The notes under the pieces are model-generated. The model saw only the letters and a program-made list of their open reading frames with translations. It was not told the DNA's origin and made no database searches. DNA of 64,000 bases from Cylicocyclus nassatus. Taxonomy: Eukaryota > Nematoda > Chromadorea > Rhabditida > Strongylidae. The stretch is taken from the NCBI GenBank assembly GCA_958299035.1, contig CATQJL010000316.1, positions 17,337,676-17,401,675 on the forward strand, read 5' to 3'. The position numbers were made by a program, and so were the translations under genes. Shown here in pieces: positions 50,401 through 61,119 of the stretch. The first letter of the stretch is position 1. The number at the start of each line of letters is the position of its first letter.

Positions 50401-51468
50401 GTTGCGTTACACCCATGCGAAGAGGCGTCGGCATGCAAATTCAAGATTATTGAAAACAAGATATTGGAGGCAACCTGTAAACCAAAAGATTCGCCTTGAC
50501 GAGCTGAATACAATGCTGTTTTGGGCTTTTGAATATACTCATTCGGAACGAAGTCATGACCCTGCCTAATTTGCGTGATTCACATGAATTTCGCGAAATT
50601 TCCGGAATTCCCGAAATTTCGCGGAATTCCCGAGCCCGGAAATTCTGCACGTTCTGTGAGTGATATTGTTTAAGTTCGTTAATTATAGATTTTTTAAATT
50701 AAATTACCCATCAATATATGTATGAACAAATCAGAATGTGTTTTTACCAAAACAAGTGCATTATTGTCGCAGACCGCAGGCTGTAGACATGGAGTGCTGC
50801 AAGCAGCGCACGGTATAGCCGAGTAGGCTGAGGAAAGGCATGATTAGTCGTTCGCTCAAGGTATTCCGCCCGAAAACTTCATTGTCTCTTGCGGGGAGCG
50901 GCGTTTTTCAAGGGACGGACGGCGAGAGGCATGATCGCTCGCCCGGTAGAGGCACTGCGTTCGTCCGAATTATTGTCTGAGTACTCTCAAAACAGCGGCC
51001 TACTCCCTGTGTAAAAGAAAAAGGCATAATTTGACTTTATACTATGCCTGACATCACATAGTTCGGTGTTATGATAATTTTGATAGAAACAATTACATTG
51101 ACGTACCCATTTTAATCTTTGCTGATATAAACTTCACAGGTTAAATGATAAGTACAGTATTGAAATCAAGCTTATTTGTTTTCACGACGATATTTCTGGA
51201 TCGTCAGGGAATTTTGCAGCAATGCGTAATGAGTACGGCAAGCTAGACAATAGTTTACCAGAAGATTTTCTTAGAAAGCATATTTTGAACATGGCGCTTA
51301 TGCAAACAATGTATGAAGAACCCCTGAAGGTAAACTGGCTTTCTTTTATTCCAACACTCGTTTTGTAACAAATTGTCTTTGCAGAAATTAGGCTACTCTG
51401 AAGACAAAATGCATAGAACTACAGAGGAAAATTTTGCCGATACTCAAGGAATGAAGTTAATTTACAAG
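41414..51468 (+). CDS. M13 (neprilysin-like) zinc peptidase, partial exons
   Basis: Three + strand exons. 41414-41481 (TTTCAG acceptor, GTAAGT donor) encodes FYKFGCVGFVIAHEFMHAFG, the M13 zinc motif HExxH (HEFMH) in its usual hydrophobic setting. 51220-51329 encodes RNEYGKLDNSLPEDFLRK and on. A 55-base intron leads to 51385-51468 with TTEENFADTQGMKLIYK, the M13 ENxAD motif giving the third zinc ligand. In the family these lie some 50-65 residues apart. They are type II membrane or secreted peptidases that trim small peptides. An exon between them (the usual GNxxxWW region) was not found with confidence, and neither the N-terminal nor the C-terminal exons were seen. The Cys that normally precedes the RNEYG-like stretch appears replaced. 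The roughly 9.7 kb between exons is repeat-filled. The gene could be intact with huge introns or partly decayed. Confidence 0.7.
41950..43330 (+). repeat. Tandem repeat, about 140-160 bp units
   Basis: At least five diverged units, each with a GATAGAAGGAG-like word (41987, 42146, 42288, 42430, 42592), a GAACCAGATTTGGCAGAC-like word and a TCTATCGATTTA-like word. The unit wording resembles the 52674 satellite (GACCGAACTTGGCACAC). It lies in the long interval between the peptidase exons. Confidence 0.7.
43331..44041. other. No gene seen
   Basis: A+T-rich intronic or intergenic sequence without supported exons or clear repeat ends. Confidence 0.4.
44042..44712. mobile_element. MITE with TACAGGGTGTCCC ends
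   Basis: TACAGGGTGTCCCAAAAGAA and inverted right TACAGGGTCCCAAAAGTATG pair for about 90 bases, including a TTGTAGAGCTGGCTTCAACT-like block in both arms. It is 671 bp and related to the element at 7181-7740. Confidence 0.85.
45050..45790. mobile_element. Inverted, decayed copy of the hAT-like element
   Basis: Shares blocks in reverse order and orientation with 12144-13166: GACGGCACGAGTCCGTTTCT, GGTAGATTCCTGACTG, CTTATCCTTGATGCTCG and GTTTTCGCGTTAAAAACGAG. The ends are poorly kept. Confidence 0.5.
45791..46193. other. No gene seen
   Basis: Short frames only, with no repeat signature recognised. Confidence 0.4.
46194..46743. mobile_element. MITE of the CTCAGATAATYGCC family
   Basis: Begins CTCAGATAATTGCCGAAGGC and ends with an imperfect inverse (CCGACACTTTTCTGAG). 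The interior carries GCGGAAAGTCCGCGAGAATG and CTACTGCGCCGCAACTAAT, which recur in opposite orientation in the 58002 element. Confidence 0.75.
46850..47437. mobile_element. Decayed TACAGGGTGTCCC-type MITE
   Basis: The right end ATGGGACACCGTGTATA and the nearby words GAACGATTGAAAGTTTG match the family. The left end (GGGGAGTCTCAATAGTAATT) is worn. Limits are approximate. Confidence 0.5.
47438..49282. other. No gene seen
   Basis: A+T-rich with a G+C-rich patch at about 48485-48610. A + strand frame at 47971-48060 contains WTYWWMKET, faintly like the M13 GNxxxWW region, but its phase does not join the neighbouring exons. Confidence 0.35.
49283..50669. mobile_element. Foldback of the GAATTCCGCGAAATT family
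   Basis: The left tip ACAATACCACTCATAGAACA and the inverted right tip ACAATATCACTCACAGAACG pair. Both arms hold GGGAATTCCGCGAAATT-like words, and the right arm (50000-50669) matches the arms of 33774-34580. The centre (49720-50000) matches 63340-63660 inverted. It is 1387 bp with no coding capacity. Confidence 0.78.
50670..51219. other. Intron 5' of the second peptidase exon
   Basis: Includes a CCGAGTAGGCTGAGGAAAGG and CGGACGGCGAGAGGCATGAT patch of unknown origin. The acceptor ATTTTGCAG closes at 51219. Confidence 0.4.
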
Positions 51469-51964
51469 GTAATTTTTCCAAACTAATAGGTTTGAGGTAA
51501 GGTGTAGCTCAGCAAAATACTGTTTCAATAAAAGTCATACAATATTGAACATCAATCGTTTGAGGTAAGGTATAACCAGAGCTCGGCATGAGGTGGACAA
51601 TAGGATTTTTCAAATTTTCAAAAACGAATCCCCGTAGACTTTGCCGCAAGAATACGACGCCTATGACGCGACCATGAATAGATAGAAACGAATAACCAGA
51701 AATAATGGAACAAAACATGAAGAAAACATTGAAAAGACGGAGAAGAGCTGGAAAGGAGGTGAAAATGTTATCCACCGAATTGGCATGCTGTGTCCACGCG
51801 CACCCTTATGCGCTTGGAACAGACTTGCTGGCGCCATACAAAATCTGTGGAGTGCTGTAACTAAGCGGAGAAGAGGAGGTTGAGGGAGGTTCAAAAACTA
51901 AGTCGTAGGGTTTTTGATGTACAACAAAGTTAAGTCAAACAAGTGAAAAAATTATGTGAAGGAA
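51469..51964. other. No further peptidase exon found
   Basis: Follows the donor AAG|GTAATT at 51468. No frame matching the M13 C-terminal region was recognised here. Confidence 0.4.
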
Positions 51965-52436
51965 AGAAAATTCATAACTTTTTCTTTTAACAGCCACCCC
52001 AGGTGGCTGCCCAGATGGCTGGAAAGCCACCTAACTCTGAAAAGTTTGCCACGCTCTTACTTCACTTGACATTTTCATAACTTTTCTCACGTAGTCCTAA
52101 CTCCCTATTACCCATCTACAGACCTTCGGTGTCGTTTCATTTTCTCTTCGCTGTAAACAAAGTCTTTTAGATTTTGGGGCAAGTTTGAACCCGCGCTAAA
52201 CCGGCGAACCTGTTAAAGCAGGAGATTTTGATTTTTGCAGGAATGGGATCGGTAAGGCAGAAGTGAAATTTGCGTCCTTTAGAGAAGATGAAAGGTGACA
52301 TGCGGGAAGAGGGCGATTGTTTGTGTAGGGTTGGAGGGAGGGGCTGGGGTTTCCGCTCAAACGATATCCTCCTTGCTTTTATTCCAGAACGGTGTCTAGC
52401 TTGCCTTGTAAGCCACCTTTTCCGAACCCTGGGTGT
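51965..52436. repeat. Dispersed repeat, inverse of the 38236 copy
   Basis: CAGCCACCCCAGGTGGCTG at 51991-52009 and the blocks AAAGGTGACATGCGGGAAGA and AACGATATCCTCCTTGCTTT match 38236-38760 in opposite orientation. This is a two-copy repeat within the window. Confidence 0.6.
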
Positions 52437-52673
52437 AGCTTAGCAATTACTGTTTCAGTGAAGGTTATACGGTAGTGACTAATAGGCATGGTAATTGCAC
52501 TACTCCTTTGTTGTTTAAGAAAACGTGTTCGAACAGCAAATGTAGGCAGCTGCTGACATATATCGATTATCTGAATTTCTTGTGCTTGGCTTTTTTTAGC
52601 CTTCGTGACTCAGTTCTTCTTGCTTTCGGTGGTACGACCGGGAAACGGCAATCAAAGCGTGCATATCTTATAT

Positions 52674-53190
52674 ATAAAGCTGAATGTGTGTCTGACCGCT
52701 TGTCTGTATGTCTGTATGTCTGTCTGTACGTGTGTACTTACGTTCCGAATAGAAAATTCCATTTCTTAACCGATCCGGACCGAACTTGGCACACATGCAC
52801 TTTGGGGCGGGCGGGTGTCATGTCATAGGCACTTTTCATTGTCGATCGATGTTGATTTCATCAATTTTTATCGATTTTTTGCAGAGTTCACCTACAGGGC
52901 TGGGAGTTGGCACAAGGGGGGGGGGGGTAATTGAGCACGCTGATTTCGAATACAATATCAGTTTTAAGAATTCGATTACTTTTTCGATTTTATTGATTTT
53001 TTGCAAAGTTTGAGCTACAGGGTTGGGAGTTGGCACAGGGGGGTATGTCAGCACGTTGATTACGAATACAATATTAGTTTTAGAATTATCCATTACTTTG
53101 ATCGAATTTATCGATTTTTTTGAAATTTGAGTTGAAGGGCTGGGACTTGGCACGGAGGGGGAGGGGGGCTTAGTGGGTATGCTGGTTTCG
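52674..53190 (+). repeat. Satellite-like repeat, about 125-bp units
   Basis: Begins TATAAAGCTGAATGTGTGTC with a TCTGTCTGTACG-type run and GACCGAACTTGGCACACATG. At least three units follow, with GGGAGTTGGCAC at about 52900 and 53025 and GGGACTTGGCAC at about 53143, each with a G run, TTCGAATACAATAT and a TTATCGATTTTTT word. An inverse copy lies at 36100-36440 and a fragment near 57450-57600. Confidence 0.75.
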
Positions 53191-53484
53191 AAAACAGCAC
53201 AGGGAACGGGAATGAAGTGTAGAAGTGGGCACAGGGAAAGGCTGTACGGGGATAGGGATTCGACCTTCATTACAGTGTTGTTTTGACACGGCCGAGCGGA
53301 GCTGGGTAAGCAAGCTAGTTTTTTGATAATATCAAAATTCAAATATTTTTGCGACTGGTGACTTGGTGATTATTGCAATAGATAATTGTAACAGAACTTT
53401 CTTTTCAGCGAAAGTGCAGGAATGAGTTAGTTGAATTAAAAAAGTAGCGACGTTTTCATGCAAGATCCCATTTAACAAATTTAC

Positions 53485-53700
53485 TCAACTATTTTTTTTA
53501 TCAAACATCTCAAAAATTTGATGTGGAGGGCTGCCTGTGCCCCAAACATGAGAAAAGAGCAGGTCCAAAAACCGTACGCCAAACCGTGTATACACGCGCT
53601 CGAACAAGCTTCCGAAGCCCCTTTCACTGTCAGAGGCGGCATGCCGCAATTCCATAAACATGATGCGCAACGACTCTACGTCTTTAACCGTGGCGGGTAG
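53485..53700 (-). CDS. Possible coding fragment, unknown
   Basis: A - strand frame with protein-like composition (ELRHAASDSERGFGSLFERV, then FGVRFLDLLFSHVWG) and a stop near 53485. No family, acceptor or partner exon was identified. It could be a piece of a decayed transposon. Confidence 0.22.
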   Translation of the reverse strand, partial: LPATVKDVESLRIMFMELRHAASDSERGFGSLFERVYTRFGVRFLDLLFSHVWGTGSPPHQIFEMFDKKNS

Positions 53701-54199
53701 TGTTTCACCCGTCCAGATTTAAAATCAGGAGCCTTGGGAAATGCTGCTTTTTGCTATTTTGAGCTCTACAAGGTGAATTTGCGCTTCAGCGCGTCGAACT
53801 GCTCCAAGTAAGCAAAAAAGGGTACTTCTCCCTTGTCCCGACCCATTTTTTCAAAGAAGAATATTGCTTTTTTCCTTGTACCATATTTGCCCTATTATTG
53901 ATGAACAGACTGGACTTGCTCAGAATAAAGTGTGATAGATTCTCATCATTTTAACGGCGAAACAAGGTAGCGAGGTACTTTACCATCATTTACAGTCCTC
54001 CTCGAAAATCGCATGGCGGACAGAGTTTGAAGAGAAAGTCAATTTTGATCATTCCTAAAAGCAATAAATGTCCTAATATAAGTTCTAAACTTTTTTCTCA
54101 TACAGAAACTGTTAAACAGCTTTTAGGTGATCATAAATGCTTTTACCTCACCAAGAGTACTTTCGAAAAGAAAACATGTCAAATTGGACCAAAACGTGT

Positions 54200-54402
54200 C
54201 AATTTTTTTTCTGACACGTGGCAAGGAGGCGGTCTTCGTAGAATCTATTGAAAAGATTCTTCTTAAACTGAATAGCGCATTCATGAGAGATTTTGAAAAA
54301 ATGGGTCTGGATAACGGGAAAGTACCAAAAAAAGTCCTCCAGTCGAGGATTTACCGGGCCACTGCCTTTAAGTTACTCCGTAAGAGCTTGAAAAAAAAAT
54401 GA
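54200..54402 (+). CDS. Possible terminal exon, unknown
   Basis: A + strand frame from about 54230 to TGA at 54400-54402 reads ESIEKILLKLNSAFMRDFEK and ends in a Lys-rich tail (KLLRKSLKKK). An AG precedes it within a weak acceptor context. No family was recognised. Confidence 0.25.
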
Positions 54403-57400
54403 TAGTAACGGTTTATAATAAATCCAGACACTTTCTTTGTAGACAGCGTGCTTAGTTGAAAACCACCACTCCTGTAATATCTGTATTTCCTGTCATTCCA
54501 ACGCAGTGTTTCAGCGGCCTCGCTTTTGCCCCAAATAAAACGTAACCGCGAAAATTTATGTGAGCAGCGAGGTGGTGCCGCCAAACATAAACTAAATTTC
54601 AATAATTTATATAAAAAGTAACTGTACCTGTTTGTTTGTCCGTCGCATGCATACAAGGTGTCTAAACTGACATTTGATAGTTAGAGTTTTTCTGACATTT
54701 GAACATTTGATCTCTCAAAGCCTTATTGTACAAAAAGCTAACGCATTTCTTTGAACACACGTAGAGCTGGTACTAATTCAAATTCAAAAGATGGAGCAAG
54801 TCACCGTCGTTTTTCATAACTCTAAGACTACGGTAAAAATTTTAAAGAGTATTTGAGCCACTAAGAGTCCGGTTTTACTTCAAAAAGAAAACCAAACACT
54901 TGAAAGTTGTTACATTAGCCTAATCAGAGCCTTTGTCGCTAAATAAGGCTTTGGAGTTCAGCGCATGCTTTGTTCTTGAGTTACATGAGATAAACTGCAA
55001 AAGCTGTTTTCACAATGCTCTCTAAAATTTTGATTGCACAATTCAAAAAGAGTCAAGAATCTGCAGAACAATGAAGTCAGTGCGAGTGAAGAACTGAGTA
55101 TACAACTTATCTATCTCGAAATTTTCTATGGAACACGGCTAATCCATAGTGATGCGTAAGCTTGAAGTGCCCACCGTACTGCCACAATAAAGAAATCGAG
55201 AAATATGAGAAAACAGCTTTGACTTAGCATTACAGAATAGCGCGGATCAATGATAAATCACGAAACGCTGTAATTCTAGATTATAATTCTATGTTCTTTG
55301 TCATCGGGGCAATAATAATGCCGGCGACAACATGGTACTCATTAACATGCCAGAAGGCCCAAAACGCAAATCACTGCACCGTTTTAGCTTATCGTCGTAT
55401 GCGTACAGTGAGCATAACGAAAAACCTCTTAAAGCCTAAGGAAATTATTTCCGTAATTAGCGTGTCAAATGGTTCCTGTGAGCCAAGTTTCAGCGAAGCT
55501 AGGTTCCCAAATATTAGGCCACCCAAGTAAGTTGGTTATCTTCTAGCAAGCTAATTTTGTTTCAAAGATGAAAGCAGTTCTTTTAAACGTAAAGGCACGG
55601 TCCAGGCACCTCTACCCCCTACTGTGTGGACGACTTACCTCGACCTGCAGGGCTACGCGCGGGAACCCAGCACGTGGGCGGTGGGTCCGCACGCAATGCA
55701 TGCAACGCGACACAAGTTGTCTGTCAAGTACAGTAGCGAAGTTTGTTTGGGGGCGAACATTTTGACCCCGAGTGCATCGTCTCCTTTGTCGCTTCGCTTG
55801 TACAATGTTTTAGTTAAGGCCCCAAAAACTGTTTCCAGATGCAACTCCCATGTGTCCACATTTGCTTAAAAGCTGCTTTGATACAAAGTACTACTACTTT
55901 TTTGTTCACTCTAGGATTCCTTCAAATAACCTTAGAATTACGGGATGAGCAAGCATTTTTTCTCCCATATCTTACTTGTAACATCCTAGACTGAAGAAGA
56001 CCAATCAGGCTCAAATTACTTGTATAAAAACTACGAGGATTAGACCATCAGTCATATTTGTTCTCGCCATGCTTCGCTCGCATTTTACGTATTGGCGCAG
56101 ACATAGCATATACCGTAGTCCAATATCCAACACTTTCGCAGCATTTTCCATTTGCATAGGTAAGAATAACTGACTACATCTTTTTTTGAGAGAAACAATT
56201 TCAAGTAAAATTTCTGCTATGTAGAAAAAGAGGTTCAATGTGCATATAAAAAGACTGATATTTGAATGTTTTAATGGTAAGTCAATTGGGTGTGGCACAA
56301 TCCCCTAAAAAGACGTGGCAGCCACAACTTTTTTGGGTGTGACACACCCCATTGAATTAACTCCTAAGAAAATTTTGGCGAACAAAATATACAGATTCGA
56401 CAACATGAATCTCGTAAGTAGTTTTGGCTTGCTCCTAGTTCCGCACTTTGATGGTTTGGATCAGAAATCATGGTATGGATAAAGAGGGAGTAGTGTTTTG
56501 CGTTGAGTACAAAAAGAGTTAGCTGACTCACTTTTGAAATGTGGTTAATCATGTTTAGAAATAGCAGCGGCCCAATACTTGAAACATTCGAAATCTGCTA
56601 TGTCTCGGCCAACGGTGGGGGGGGGGGGGTATTCGTGTTATTTGACACGATAATCTATGTTATCGATTATGATCATGCTTGATAGGGCCTTTATGTCATG
56701 CGAAAAGGAAGCAATAAGCTGATTGTATGTTACACCTCTGCTCGACCTTATGGATATTCTCTCAAAGCCTGGGCTTTGGAATTTGGCATAGGCCGAGTAT
56801 GTGAGCATGCTACAGGATGCTCCAAAAGTCTTTTAGCCTAGCTTTGCACTGTTTAACTCATAAATTAGTAAAGATTTGGTTTCAGCAAACACAATATGAT
56901 TTCCATATGTATTTGAAAAAAAGTAAAAAAAATCGAGTAATTAATTTTTGGAGTCGCAAAAATCTATTTTTATGGGTTTCTAACTTATTCCATTATTGGA
57001 AGTATTTAGAACATTGTGATGCAATTTCATGTCTACCATACAAAAGAGACTTTGCATTATTATCACTTTACGTTTGAAGAAATTCATCGAGACAGGCAAA
57101 CAAATTTTGGAAAATGAATGCTTGCCACGGTCACTTTGTTACAATTTTAAATCCGTAAAATTGCACCAGTCACTGGATCAGAAGTAAATTATTCATCATA
57201 TGTCTTTTAGATAAAAATCTAGTTTAACTTGAATGACGAACTTGTGTTTTAAAACACATTGTAGCCAATTTTTTGTTCTCTTTTTTTGCATTTGTGTCCA
57301 AAACTTCAGCATGAGGTCCACGCATGCCTGCAATATTACAAAAGTTTTCCTTTACAGTATATTGTAGCTGAAAACTTGCTGTATCACATTGCACGTTACA

Positions 57401-58001
57401 TAGGCGATGGAAGCTGTTGCCGCAAAGGCGTGAGACGCCATTGATGATTAATAATTAATTATCGATTTTTCTGATTCTTTTTGCAAGATTTAGGCTGGGA
57501 CGCTAGAGTGGTACAGAAAGGAAAGTGAGCATGCTAATCGCAAAAAGCCTTTTTTTGCAGGGAGACGGTGCAGCGGAGCCGTGGGGGAGCATTTGAGTAT
57601 GCTGGAGACCACAAATGGGCAGGGAACCAGCACATAAAACTGCACGCATCAACGTGTTAAAGAGGAACGCAGCTTATAAGAACGTTTCTTTTCCTGAATG
57701 CTGTGTTCCAGTTTTCGTGCGTCATTCAAGATTTTTTACTCTAAACATATTATACAAGAGCGATAAGTTGTACGGGTCGCACATTCACTTTCTGTATGAT
57801 CTCTTAATGATTCTCAGCAGCTGGCCATCTTTTTTTACTAGTTATTTTTCTTTTTAAGAAGTTCACGACAAACCAAAGAGTGATTACGCACCTTTTTCAA
57901 TTTTTCAGCCTCACTAACTAACTAAGCCCCTCAGCCGCTTAAATTATTTCGGAAAGCAATCCTTATGCCGTACGATTTTCAGCAAAATACAGCAATGCAT
58001 A
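54403..58001. other. Intergenic, no gene seen
   Basis: Contains a possible worn MITE start near 54655 (AAGGTGTCTAAACTGACATT), a 79-codon + strand frame (55291-55530) ending near a GTAAGT, a 14-base G run near 56620, and a fragment of the 52674 satellite near 57450-57600. No exon is supported. Confidence 0.35.
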
Positions 58002-58581
58002 CTCAGATAATCGCCGGGGGCAGGCGGCCATTCGATTTTTGGGCAAGCGGGCACCGGAAAAATAGTTCGTTGATTTTTTGCGGTCCGCTTGCAGATATTT
58101 GAAAGGATTTTAGCAAAATTTTAGGGAATGCTTGGAGAACAATCGCGGTTTTCTTACAGATTAGCTGCGGCGCAGTGGCCGCACTCTCGCGGACTTTCCG
58201 CGAGAATATGCAAAATTTTCGGGGGCTGCACGGTCCTTTGTGGAGGACCGCGCAGCCCCCAGGTACCTTCCGCTGAGAGAAAGTACCTCAAACTTGAGTA
58301 ATTAAACCATCGATGACACCTCTGCCATATAGAGTCTCATTTTTGCTCGGCGTACGTCCGAAACTGCTTGAATACCGTCCAAGCGCCAGCTTTAGTCAGC
58401 GCTCGTTGAAAGAGATTATTTGACGAGCGCCCGCAGAATTCTGTGTTGCTGCCCGCTGGCAGAACATTAGACAGTAAAGGAAGTACCGCTCGCTGAAGGT
58501 TTGGCCACGCCCCAAAATTCTGCTGACCGCCTGCAGAAAAACGCGAGTTTGCGGACCGCCTACCCCCGGCAATTGTCTGAG
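58002..58581. mobile_element. MITE of the CTCAGATAATCGCCGGGGGC family
   Basis: CTCAGATAATCGCCGGGGGC at the left and inverted CTCAGACAATTGCCGGGGGT at the right, 580 bp. The interior has a strong hairpin (GGGGGCTGCACGGTCCTTTG pairing with GACCGCGCAGCCCCC, about 58218-58261) and GCGGACTTTCCGCGAGAATA. Confidence 0.85.
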
Positions 58582-58596
58582 TAGGGTGCATGGGGT

Positions 58597-58678
58597 GCTT
58601 TGGTTGCGAAGTTCTTTGGCATATTTGGGCTGGTCGATTTTGGAAAAAAATCTCCCTTGTACGCGTGAAATTAGGGTA
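58597..58678. mobile_element. Half copy of the TACCCTA MITE
   Basis: GCGAAGTTCTTTGGCATATT, GGGCTGGTCGATTTT and the end CGCGTGAAATTAGGGTA match one end of the 59756 element inverted. The other end is absent. It lies 15 bases from the previous MITE. Confidence 0.7.
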
Positions 58679-59755
58679 TCTATCCTAGCAGTGCTAAGCA
58701 TGTTTCTGATACGAAAAACAGCATAATACTGTAATTTGCAATAAATTCCTACTTCCGTTGTGGCCCTGTCTTCTTGTCTATACATCATTCGTTCTTATGA
58801 AAAACATGATTAGCACTGTTGAGTTAGGTAACTAGTACAAACTTTGAAGAATAAATTCGAACTAGAAAAAAAGAAAAAAACTAGAAAAAAATTAGAAAAT
58901 GCGGTTTGTACTACTTTTCGAGCCTGTTCAATATGATTGCACTGAAGTAATAAAATAGTTGAAACGTTAAAATCCACAACGCTAAAGCTTCAATAAAGCT
59001 TTCTTTTATGCGTTTCCCACACCAGTATGTTGATGCATGAGCCACGTAAAATGTTGGAGAAGAGGAGAATTGTGAAAGTGGACTTGTTATAGACAGTTGC
59101 TGAGCGATACTCCAACAGTATATGATCAGTGCGCATAGTTATCAAGCATTATCTAAGCTTGAACCTCATTTTTGCCTGCGACCCTGTTTTAATCGACGTC
59201 GGGTCGTCCACATACTTGTGCGACTGTCAGTATTTCTCAGCTTACACAAATTTTCAACTTGACACATTCGTTGAGAAGCAGAAGATGATAGCGACTTAAT
59301 GTACATTGCTTGTGTTTTCGATGTTTTAACATTGTATGAGAGTAGGTTTCGTTGAGTCTTCTGCGCCTGAAATAACATCTTCATCAACAGTGGTCGTCTT
59401 TCGACATTTGCTAGGAAAAAGTTTGAAGACTTTGCCTCAACCATACCGAATCATCTTAAATACTCCTTGTTTTCAAGATTTCGATACAGTACTAAAAAGA
59501 TGGACAATTTCTAAGATGTTTGGCTAATGCACGAGCGAACAAAAGCAGATTAGAACGGCATTGGTTGGCGTGGTTTCCGCTGATCTCTCCAAGGGTTGCA
59601 TGAGAATGTGAAATAGTAGCCAGGCTTCCCATAAGAGTTTTTAGAGAATGACGATGATGATTGCGCTTACGACACAATCGAGCGATGCTTAGACTCAACT
59701 CAAGTTTTTTTAGTACCTACACGCATTTGAGTTTGTCCAATCTTGCTGCATCAAT
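58679..59755. other. No gene seen
   Basis: A 92-codon - strand frame (59166-59444) is Ser/Lys/Arg-rich without recognised motif or splice sites. The rest is A+T-rich. Confidence 0.35.
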
Positions 59756-59974
59756 TACCCTAATTTCACGCGTACAAGGCGCGGGGTGGTCCTATCTTCC
59801 ATCGACCAGCCCGAACACGGCAAAGGACTTCGCAACCAAAGGAACCCCATACCGTGCTGCGTTTTGCCTGACGAATCGTGCGGCATAAGGATCGCTTCTT
59901 AAAACACGTTGGGGCGGCTGAGCAGCTCGATGAAAGCTAGGAACCCCGCGCCTTGTACGCGTGAAATTAGGGTA
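59756..59974. mobile_element. MITE with TACCCTAATTTCACGCGTAC ends
   Basis: 219 bp with arms of about 32 bases. TACCCTAATTTCACGCGTAC continues AAGGCGCGGGGT and is perfectly inverted at the right end. It is the best preserved of four relatives (17366, 40977, 58597). Confidence 0.9.
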
Positions 59975-60389
59975 CAAATGTAAAAGTTTCCGGTGTAACA
60001 TGGAGGGATGAATGATGGCCACGGCAAGAAGATTGGAATACAGGCGCTGTGTACTTTTTGTGCTAATATAACTGCATAGGTTAAATAACAGTTAGCTAAA
60101 CGTTGCCTGACAAACGGTAACGATTGAGTTGAAATATGCACCGTTGCCGTCTCGTTGTCTGCAGACCACCTATTATATAAGTGGATTGCAAATGTGGCAG
60201 ATGGCAGACGTAGTCATTGGGCGATTGCATTGACAACAATGAGCTACGGTTAAAGTTAAGAGTTTTCGGAATATAAAGTTGTGGTGGCTTCTTCACTTCT
60301 ACTGCGCTCGCTGCTCATCTGCTGCATTCTTATCATTATCTTGACAAAATGACGTAGCTATTACTACAATGTAACAGTGACGTACACAG
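59975..60389. other. No gene seen
   Basis: Only short frames and no recognised repeat ends. Confidence 0.4.
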
Positions 60390-60575
60390 AATTTTCGTTC
60401 GGGGGGGGGGGGGGGGGGAAGAGCAGAAAATTTTTTGATGGAGGTGCGTGGCGTTAGCCACGCACCTCCATCAAAAAAATTTCTGGTTTACATTCTGAAA
60501 AATCTCGCGGGCTTATAAGCTCGAAATTTCAGAAAAAGGGCGTGGCGCCAGCCATGCCTCCGAAAACTTTTTTTA
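60390..60575. repeat. Repeat with a 22-bp perfect hairpin
   Basis: After a G run of about 18 bases comes a perfect hairpin: stem 60431-60452 with 60457-60478, loop GTTA, centred on GTGCGTGGCGTTAGCCACGC. A second, weaker GGGCGTGGCGCCAGCCATGC hairpin follows. It closely resembles 18490-18678. Confidence 0.8.
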
Positions 60576-61119
60576 TAAGGCTAAATGAATTTTGAAAAAT
60601 TTTAAGATTAATCTTAGTTATTTACAAGTATGAGAAAGTCAGTGGCACATTTTTATACAACATGTAAGCAACCTTAAACCAAGCAACCAAAAATTTCGCG
60701 ACCCATTCTCGCTTCTCTTCGCCTCCCCCTCGGTACGCCACTGCAATGTAGCCATCAAGCGATGCATTATGGTAACGTCGCAACGTGATTATGCTAAGTT
60801 CCCGCATCCTTGCGCTGCCGTAGCGTCTGCTTCTACACTTTCCAAACTTTGGATAAACCTGTTTTTCTGATTAGGAACAACGACCTGACGTGATGACAGT
60901 GAATCTTGTTTCAATACCTTCCAAAACCAGATGGCAGGTCTACTGAAGCTTTATTAAAGACATGATACGCGCTATATCAAATTTTGAGAAAGTCCAAAAA
61001 CAGATTAAAGGGGCTAAAGGTGATCATAAAGCATTTGTTGAAACTAGCCCATCCAATGGCCCCAAATATTTGTTCTCTGTTTTATGCCGAGACTGACGTT
61101 GTGACCGTGGAATTTGTCC
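60576..61119. other. No gene seen
   Basis: No supported exon and no repeat boundary seen. Confidence 0.4.

Noticed and set aside
52599..52680. VTQFFLLSVV read as the M13 QLFFLSFA-like region
   Set aside because: The match is weak and the frame runs directly into a satellite repeat without a donor.
55291..55530. 79-codon frame followed by a GTAAGT, considered as an exon
   Set aside because: No acceptor of quality, no family match and no partner exon.
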